DNA from: an uncultured Opitutia bacterium
GTDB taxonomy: Bacteria; Verrucomicrobiota; Verrucomicrobiae; Opitutales; MB11C04
Assembly (NCBI GenBank): GCA_913048545.1
Contig: CAJWWH010000023.1
Span: forward strand, 1 to 18,822
Direction of reading: 5' to 3'
Length of the DNA stretch: 18,822 nucleotides
The position numbers and the translations under genes were made by a program. The notes beneath the pieces were generated by a model. It was not told the DNA's origin and did not search any database. It was given only the letters and a program-made list of their open reading frames with translations. Numbering within the stretch: the stretch's first letter is position 1; each line of letters begins with the position of its first letter. Shown here piece after piece: positions 13,892 to 18,822 of the stretch.

Positions 13892-15457
13892 TTACAATGA
13901 TTTTAGCCGGGCAAGGCTGTTCTTAAAGCGAGCGAGGTTCTCTTTGGCACTTTGTTTTCTTTCCACAATTGGGTTTGGATAATCCTTACCGATTGTACAG
14001 TTTGAATTTGCCTGAACATTCTCAGGTGCCAAGTGAGGTTCGTAGATATACTTGGGAGGGAAATCTTTTAACTCAGGTACCCAGTACTTGATGAATTCAG
14101 CATTTTCTGCCTCCACATTCAGACTGGATTTTCCATCCGGACAGGGGTTGTAGAGCCTGAAATAGGGCATGGAAAAAGGAGCGACTCCGGCCAGCCATAA
14201 CCAGTTCCCATTGTTTAATGCCCAGTCACTGTCGAGGAGTTTTCGGTCAAATACATCTCTTCCAAATTTCCAGTTTTGCCAAAGTTGTCCACGGGTCAGA
14301 AAACAGGAGACTGCATGTCTGGCCAGGTGGTGCATCCAACCAGTAGTATGGAGTTGTCTCATCATGGCATCAATTAAGGGAAACCCAGTCTGTCCGTTTT
14401 CCCATGCCTCCATTTTTTTCTGGTCAAAATCTCCCCATTCAATTTCTTTGCACATTACATTGGATTGATCCTCATCCCAATGATCCACGCTTCTTGACAG
14501 GAGGTAGAACATTTCCCTGAACATCAATTGGCCGTGTAAGGATTCAGGTGGTTGTGAATGGGCACCCTGAAGCTGGCATTTTTCACATTCTTTCCATAAT
14601 TGCCGGACCGATAAACTGCCAACGCTCAAATAAGGTGATAGCCCAGTGGTACTGGGTTCCATTGGTTCACCCGCCTGATTAGTCGACATGGTTTTCGGCT
14701 TTCTAAAGGTATTTACATAATCCGTCTGTCCGGATACTTTCTTTCTTAATCTGTCCAATGCTTCGGTTTCTCCCCCGGGGAAATAAGATTTTACAGACAT
14801 GATATCAGTCTTCACTTCCCGGGAGATCTGAGTGGTCAACTCTTCAATTGATAACGATTGGACACCGGTGACCTGAGGTAAAGGTTTGATTTTACCCGGT
14901 GCAGGAATTGGATCCTCAATTTTGTAAAACCCATGTTCATCTTTATCAAAATGTGAAGAAAATATTCGATCGATGTCTTTCATCGATTTTGGATTTCGGT
15001 AGTCCGCTGAGGAGACTGCTTTTTCCACATCAAGAATAGTCTGGAAGGCACTGAATGATTGAATCTGTACCGATGCATTCTTTTTCTCAAGTGCTTTTTG
15101 CAGGGAGGAAATTTTTTTCCGCTCCCACGGTTCGGAGCAGTACTCGCAGTTGATGGAACCTAAAGATTGTCCGAGCTGATCGGCAATATTTTCAAAAATT
15201 ACATTTGGATTACCCTGTAGAATAAATAACCCACTCCCGTACTGGGAGGAAAGCTGGCGGTCGAGGTCGGATAAACCTTCGATTAAAAAGCGTAATCGAT
15301 TGGGGCTCCATTTTTGATAATTTTCTCCGACCGTATCGGGATCAAGTATATAGAGCGGTAAAATCGAATCGACATTTTCGTTTTCACAGGAAGCAGTAAG
15401 CGCCGGGTTGTCATGCAGACGCAGGGATTTTCGAAACCATACAATCGAGGTTTTCAT
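13892..15457 (-). CDS. Cryptochrome/(6-4) photolyase-like flavoprotein, animal-type
   Basis: The 521-aa photolyase/cryptochrome family member has an N-terminal photolyase domain (IVWFRKSLRLHDNPAL, 5-20) and a C-terminal FAD domain (about 270-500) with GQTGFPLIDAMMRQLHTTGW, DSDWALNNGNWLWLAG and YFRLYNPC. The stretch HHLARHAVSCFLTRG (HHLARH at 376-381) and later FPPKYIYEP closely match animal cryptochromes and (6-4) photolyases. The two histidines of the (6-4) repair site are conserved there, whereas CPD photolyases have an NR or NRxRM pattern. It could repair (6-4) photoproducts or act as a blue-light sensor. It lies 64 nt downstream of the CPD photolyase gene on the same strand; co-transcription is likely but not proven. 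Family certain, subtype inferred from motifs. Confidence 0.88.
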   Translation of the reverse strand: MKTSIVWFRKSLRLHDNPALTASCENENVDSILPLYILDPDTVGENYQKWSPNRLRFLIEGLSDLDRQLSSQYGSGLFILQGNPNVIFENIADQLGQSLGSINCEYCSEPWERKKISSLQKALEKKNASVQIQSFSAFQTILDVEKAVSSADYRNPKSMKDIDRIFSSHFDKDEHGFYKIEDPIPAPGKIKPLPQVTGVQSLSIEELTTQISREVKTDIMSVKSYFPGGETEALDRLRKKVSGQTDYVNTFRKPKTMSTNQAGEPMEPSTTGLSPYLSVGSLSVRQLWKECEKCQLQGAHSQPPESLHGQLMFREMFYLLSRSVDHWDEDQSNVMCKEIEWGDFDQKKMEAWENGQTGFPLIDAMMRQLHTTGWMHHLARHAVSCFLTRGQLWQNWKFGRDVFDRKLLDSDWALNNGNWLWLAGVAPFSMPYFRLYNPCPDGKSSLNVEAENAEFIKYWVPELKDFPPKYIYEPHLAPENVQANSNCTIGKDYPNPIVERKQSAKENLARFKNSLARLKSL

Positions 15458-15521
15458 GAATCGTGGTTAAGTAGTAAGGAGTCAGTGCAATGGGGAAACA
15501 ACATTTGGGAATTTATCCTGA

Positions 15522-16982
15522 TTAGGATTCTTTAATCGAAGCAAGTGCTTCGAGTGCACGGGCACGGCCTTCCTTATGATCCACACAGGGATGGGGATAA
15601 TTATTACCCAGAAAAACATCACTCACCAGCAAGAGATCGGGTGGGGCTTCCCAAGGCTTGAAAATCCATTTTCCGGGCAGTTCTTTAAGGCTGGGAATCC
15701 ATTTTCGTGCATATTCTCCTTTGCCATCAAATTTTTCTCCCTGCGTGATCGGATTGAAAATTCGGAAGTAGGGAGCCGCATCAGCTCCGCAACCCGCTGC
15801 CCATTGCCAACCCTGCGTGTTACTGGCGAGGTCGGCATCCACTAATGTATCCCAAAACCATCGGGCTCCATCCTGCCAGGAAATAAGCAGGTGTTTCACT
15901 AGGAATGAGGCAACCACCATACGCACCCGGTTGTGCATCCATCCAGTTTCATAGAGTTGCCTCATCCCGGCATCCACCATCGGATATCCGGTGTTTCCAA
16001 ACTGCCATGCATGGAGGGATTTTTTATCATCAAGCCAAGGGAAAGTGGAATATTTTTCCCGAAGGGGTTGATCCGCAATATGGGGAAAGTGATAGAGCAG
16101 TTGGTAAGAAAATTCACGCCAGCCAATTTCGACGAGGTATTTGTTTTCACCACGATGCCCACCTTCATTGTCCGCGGTGAGAACAGCTTGGCAAATTTGC
16201 CTCGGACTTACCAATCCCCAGGCGAGGTAGGGAGATAATCGGGAAGTTCCGTCTTTGGAGGGGATATTTCTTGCCGTGGCGTAGGACCGGGTTATCACTT
16301 CGGCAGTTCGTTGAATAAGTTTGTGGGCCGCTTTTTCTGAAACATCCCAGTGTTCGGATAGTTTTAAATGCCAGTCGTGATCGGGTAAAAGTTCCAACTC
16401 ATCTAGACTAATTCCATCTGATTTAAGGTTGAAAAAAGATAAGTTCTTTAAGGAATACTTGGCTGGTTCACGATAGATACCCGCCCGTGATTTTCGCCAA
16501 TATGGAGTAAATACTTGGAAGGGTCGTCCGGATCCATTTTTAACTTCCCAGGGTTCGTGTAATAAACTGGTGTTGAATGATTCCAGGGAGATCGGATAGT
16601 CTGTAAAGGACGTTTCCACTGTCTGCTCGGTGGCTCGTCCAGCTGGGTCGTAGGTTCTGCCAAAGTAAAGGGTGTCTGCTTGCAAATCTTCAGCCAGTCG
16701 AGGCAGGATTTCTTCTGCTCTTCCTTTTTTTAAAAGGAGGGAGCCGCCTAGATCTTCTATATCCTTACCCAAACTGGCAAGTGCCTGATGGAGCCACCAA
16801 CGGGCGGCTGAACCCGGGCTCCATGCACCCCCTTCCTCCTTATTCCAAATGTAAACCGGTATGATTTCCTTTCCCGATTTTAATGCGGCTTCCAAGCATG
16901 GATTGTCGGCTAATCTCAGATCTTTGCGAAACCAAACCAGAGCCCGCCCACCGCTCGGAGCAGAAGATGGATCAGCGATCAT
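15522..16982 (-). CDS. phrB: Class I deoxyribodipyrimidine (CPD) photolyase
   Basis: The 486-aa protein has an N-terminal Rossmann-like domain (ALVWFRKDLRLADNPCL, about 14-30) and a C-terminal FAD domain with SRLSPYLAWGLVSPRQ, IGWREFSYQLLYHFP, NTGYPMVDAGMRQLYETGW, MHNRVRMVVASFLVK, DADLASNTQGWQWAAG and PYFRIFNP. These are the class I CPD photolyase signatures, including NRVRM where (6-4) enzymes have HLARH. It repairs cyclobutane pyrimidine dimers with light and FADH-. Its ATG start (16982) overlaps the end of the SDR gene by 11 nt, so the two are co-translated. Placing a photolyase with an SDR and near a CFA/DUF1365 cluster recalls light-stress regulons of Proteobacteria. Confidence 0.93.
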   Translation of the reverse strand: MIADPSSAPSGGRALVWFRKDLRLADNPCLEAALKSGKEIIPVYIWNKEEGGAWSPGSAARWWLHQALASLGKDIEDLGGSLLLKKGRAEEILPRLAEDLQADTLYFGRTYDPAGRATEQTVETSFTDYPISLESFNTSLLHEPWEVKNGSGRPFQVFTPYWRKSRAGIYREPAKYSLKNLSFFNLKSDGISLDELELLPDHDWHLKLSEHWDVSEKAAHKLIQRTAEVITRSYATARNIPSKDGTSRLSPYLAWGLVSPRQICQAVLTADNEGGHRGENKYLVEIGWREFSYQLLYHFPHIADQPLREKYSTFPWLDDKKSLHAWQFGNTGYPMVDAGMRQLYETGWMHNRVRMVVASFLVKHLLISWQDGARWFWDTLVDADLASNTQGWQWAAGCGADAAPYFRIFNPITQGEKFDGKGEYARKWIPSLKELPGKWIFKPWEAPPDLLLVSDVFLGNNYPHPCVDHKEGRARALEALASIKES

Positions 16983-17688
16983 TAAGGCGAATATTGGACA
17001 GTCCGGAGTCCACCTTGAGAATTTGCCCGGTAATTGATTTGGCAGCGGATGAATGAAGGAAAGAAATCGTTCCGGCGATCTCCTCCACCGCAGGGATTGC
17101 TTTTAATGGATGTTTGTTTTCAATTAAGGGAATCATTTTATCTCCACCGACCATACCTAAACCCATTTCGGTGGGTGTCAAGGTTGGTGCCACCACATTG
17201 ACCCGTACTTTGGGAGCCAGGTCAGCGGCGAGGGCAATGGCGAATCCCTCCAACCCTGATTTCGCGGCAGATATCGCGCAATGACTGGGCAAGCCAGTGG
17301 TTGCGGCCACCGAAGAGATAAATACCACTGAACCCTCGAGTCGTGGGAGCAGTGCCTGAATTAAAGTAAAAGCATCCAATACACTTGTCTGGTATGCCTC
17401 AAGCATTTGTTCGGGTTTTAACCGTTTGACCGGGCCGAGAATTACTTTTCCTGGACAGAATGTGAGGGCATTTATTGTTTCAGGTAGCTGATCAAGAAAT
17501 GCCTCCGGTTCAGTTGCATTTCCTGTGATCCAGTTGCACCCTGTAATAGGTTCAATTGGAGACGTTCTTGCCAGTGCAGTCACACTGTGTCCGTTTCGTA
17601 TGGATTGATCAACTAATGACCGGCCAATTCCTCGGGATGCCCCGACAATAAAATGAGTGAGAGAGTTTTGTTTGTTTAATGAATCCAC
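16972..17688 (-). CDS. Short-chain dehydrogenase-like protein lacking the catalytic Tyr
   Basis: The 238-aa SDR-fold protein has nucleotide-binding motif GASRGIG (16-22), FISSVAATTG with Ser125/126, RVNVVAPTLTPTE, and the C-terminal ITGQILKVDSGL. The classical YxxxK active site reads ISAAK: Ile139 (codon ATA) stands where Tyr is needed, while Lys143 is kept. The NNAG motif is also replaced, by FCPG (77-80). It therefore probably lacks ordinary oxidoreductase activity. I recall similarly deviating SDRs in ChrR-type photo-oxidative clusters, but could not check. It begins at GTG 17688 (an overlapping ATG at 17690 is in another frame and stops quickly) and overlaps phrB by 11 nt. Alternatives are a sequencing error, unlikely because both motifs are altered, or a structural or regulatory role. 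Confidence 0.82.
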   Translation of the reverse strand: MDSLNKQNSLTHFIVGASRGIGRSLVDQSIRNGHSVTALARTSPIEPITGCNWITGNATEPEAFLDQLPETINALTFCPGKVILGPVKRLKPEQMLEAYQTSVLDAFTLIQALLPRLEGSVVFISSVAATTGLPSHCAISAAKSGLEGFAIALAADLAPKVRVNVVAPTLTPTEMGLGMVGGDKMIPLIENKHPLKAIPAVEEIAGTISFLHSSAAKSITGQILKVDSGLSNIRLNDR

Positions 17689-17749
17689 ATTTATATATCG
17701 TTAATTTGGGTTTTTCAGATCACAATTAATCTCCTTTCTTGCTTTTTTT

Positions 17750-17768
17750 GAAATTTGTAACATATTTC
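17750..17768. promoter_or_regulatory. Dyad operator candidate upstream of umuDC
   Basis: GAAATTTGTAACATATTTC pairs 8 of 9 half-site positions around a central A. It ends 7 nt before the umuD ATG, in the 86-nt gap between the divergent SDR-photolyase genes and umuDC. Its position fits a repressor site, with LexA the natural suspect. It does not match the LexA boxes of E. coli or Bacillus, so the binding protein is unassigned. Confidence 0.35.
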
Positions 17769-17774
17769 AAAACT

Positions 17775-18290
17775 ATGACAAGAGGTGGAAAGAGAAACGG
17801 AGCCGGCCGGCCCCAAGGAAGTAATTTATACGGCGAAAAAACCCGTCCGGTCCGTATACCGATCAGCCAAGTGGAGCGGGTCCTGCGGTTTGTTCGGGAA
17901 CGGGAGAATCAATTACCCCTTTATGCCTGTGGGGTATCTGCTGGATTTCCCTCGCCGGCAGATGATTACCTCGAAGGTGCCCTCGACCTGAATACCCATC
18001 TGGTCCGCGAGCCCAATGCCACTTTTTTTGTCCGGGCGAATGGAGAGTCTATGATTGGGGCGGGAATCCATGATGGAGACTTGTTAGTGGTGGACCGGAG
18101 TGCCCGGGTGACTGATGGAAAAGTGGTCATCGTGGCCTTGAACGGCGAGCTCACCGTAAAACGATTTCGGAAGGAGAAGGAGAAATCCTGGTTGATGCCG
18201 GAAAACCCAAAGTTTAAACCGATTCTTTTAAACGAGCAGGATGATACTCATTTATGGGGGGTGGTCACCAGTGTGATCCATTCCCTATGA
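17775..18290 (+). CDS. umuD: UmuD-like S24 peptidase, translesion polymerase subunit
   Basis: The 171-aa self-cleaving S24 peptidase has its cleavage site in [17 protein letters not shown] (Ala56-Gly57), nucleophile Ser92 in NGESMIG, general base Lys129 in ELTVKRF, and GDLLVVDRS between. [10 protein letters not shown] and GDLLVVD match E. coli UmuD closely. RecA-stimulated cleavage would yield the active form that joins UmuC as DNA polymerase V. The protein is about 30 residues longer than E. coli UmuD because of a basic N-terminus, [11 protein letters not shown] (3-13), of AT-hook-like composition. I start at ATG 17775, which begins this motif. A TTG at 17739 is possible but would put the dyad inside the gene. 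The stop overlaps the umuC start (ATGA). Confidence 0.92.
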   Translation: MTRGGKRNGAGRPQGSNLYGEKTRPVRIPISQVERVLRFVRERENQLPLYACGVSAGFPSPADDYLEGALDLNTHLVREPNATFFVRANGESMIGAGIHDGDLLVVDRSARVTDGKVVIVALNGELTVKRFRKEKEKSWLMPENPKFKPILLNEQDDTHLWGVVTSVIHSL

Positions 18291-18822
18291 TTGCCCTGGC
18301 GGACTGTAATAACTTTTATGTTTCCTGCGAGCGGGTCTTTCGTCCCGCATTGCGAAATAGACCCGTAATTGTGCTTTCGAATAATGACGGCTGTGCCGTG
18401 GCCCGTTCCAATGAGGCTAAAGCCCTCGGTATTCCGATGGGAGCTCCCTATCACCAGATTAAAAGATGCTGCGAACATAATGGAGTGGTCGTACTTTCAT
18501 CCAATTATGAATTGTATGGCGATATGTCCAGGCGGGTCACTTCGGTTCTTGCCCGGTTTGCCCCGGAGTTGGAAATTTATTCGATTGATGAATCTTTTCT
18601 GAACCTGAGTGGAGTGGAATCCCCGTTGCTTTTGAGTCAGCGGATTCGTAAAACAGTGGGTCGTTGGACTGGAATTCCCATATCGATTGGCCTCGGTAAA
18701 ACCAAGACATTGGCCAAGTTAGCCAACCGGCTGGCTAAGAAAAAAAAGACCGGGTGTTTTGAGGTGTGGGCCGGGCAGGATGATGTGCTCAGCGGTATTC
18801 CGATTGAGGATATCTGGGGGGT
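18287..18822 (+). CDS. umuC: DNA polymerase V catalytic subunit UmuC (5' part)
   Basis: The first 178 codons of a Y-family polymerase are present, running off the right edge without a stop. It begins [18 protein letters not shown], with the metal-binding Asp6. It continues [30 protein letters not shown] and [10 protein letters not shown] with catalytic Asp101-Glu102, then [20 protein letters not shown]. The numbering of the DE pair equals that of E. coli UmuC. It performs error-prone translesion synthesis with cleaved UmuD and is translationally coupled to umuD (ATGA). Confidence 0.95.
   Translation, partial: MIALADCNNFYVSCERVFRPALRNRPVIVLSNNDGCAVARSNEAKALGIPMGAPYHQIKRCCEHNGVVVLSSNYELYGDMSRRVTSVLARFAPELEIYSIDESFLNLSGVESPLLLSQRIRKTVGRWTGIPISIGLGKTKTLAKLANRLAKKKKTGCFEVWAGQDDVLSGIPIEDIWG

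Noticed and set aside
18369..18602. 77-codon open frame inside umuC
   Set aside because: It lies out of frame within a clearly conserved polymerase sequence.

Overview
The window looks like chromosomal DNA of a free-living, light-exposed bacterium. A planctomycete/verrucomicrobial (PVC) lineage, possibly a marine Verrucomicrobiota, is my best guess. It rests on the exported PQQ-type propeller protein with the WNQWRGP opening, the formylglycine-enzyme-like target protein and the lipid/photolyase gene content. This placement is an inference and not secure. Nothing here requires a plasmid or phage.

Region 1 (1-2303, + strand) is a diversity-generating retroelement (DGR), the most striking system in the window. 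It comprises the 3' end of a target gene with an FGE-sulfatase/C-type-lectin-like fold (stop at 157-159) carrying the variable repeat VR (18-143). An HRDC-domain accessory gene (305-799) follows, then a DGR-type reverse transcriptase (830-1807, YMDD and IGSLASQ motifs). The template repeat TR (1848-1973) lies 40 nt after the RT gene. VR and TR align without gaps at an offset of exactly 1830. Over 120 aligned positions there are 19 differences where TR has A, and only 2 (both C to T) where it does not. This is the signature of adenine-directed mutagenic homing. A degenerate palindromic repeat and a weak terminator-like hairpin (2164-2303) close the cassette.

Region 2 (2302-11028, - strand) is one tightly packed nine-gene operon. 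In transcription order it runs: group-2-like sigma-70 factor, fatty-acid desaturase, FAD-dependent amine-oxidase-like enzyme, DUF1365, cyclopropane-fatty-acid-synthase-like methyltransferase, DUF2878 membrane protein, DUF1295 membrane protein, second CFA-family methyltransferase, exported PQQ-like propeller. Stop/start overlaps (GTGA or ATGA) or gaps of 0-15 nt join every pair. The FAD/DUF1365/CFA/DUF2878/DUF1295 set is the lipid-modification module known in Proteobacteria from ChrR/ECF-sigma and light-responsive regulons. Here it is headed by a different class of sigma factor.

Region 3 (11200-13853, + strand) is a two-gene DNA repair operon: an MBL-fold ligase-associated exonuclease overlapping an ATP-dependent DNA ligase. 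The Lhr-type helicase and phosphoesterase that often accompany them are not in the window.

Region 4 (13892-17688, - strand) holds a short-chain dehydrogenase-like protein lacking the catalytic Tyr, a class I CPD photolyase, and an animal-cryptochrome/(6-4)-photolyase-like protein. Functionally it belongs with Region 2 as light and singlet-oxygen defence. Region 5 (17775-18822, + strand) is a umuDC translesion polymerase operon cut by the window end, with a dyad operator candidate just upstream of umuD. Regions 2-5 together form a photo-oxidative and DNA-damage defence neighbourhood, with the DGR next to it. No tRNA, rRNA, CRISPR array or IS transposase was seen.
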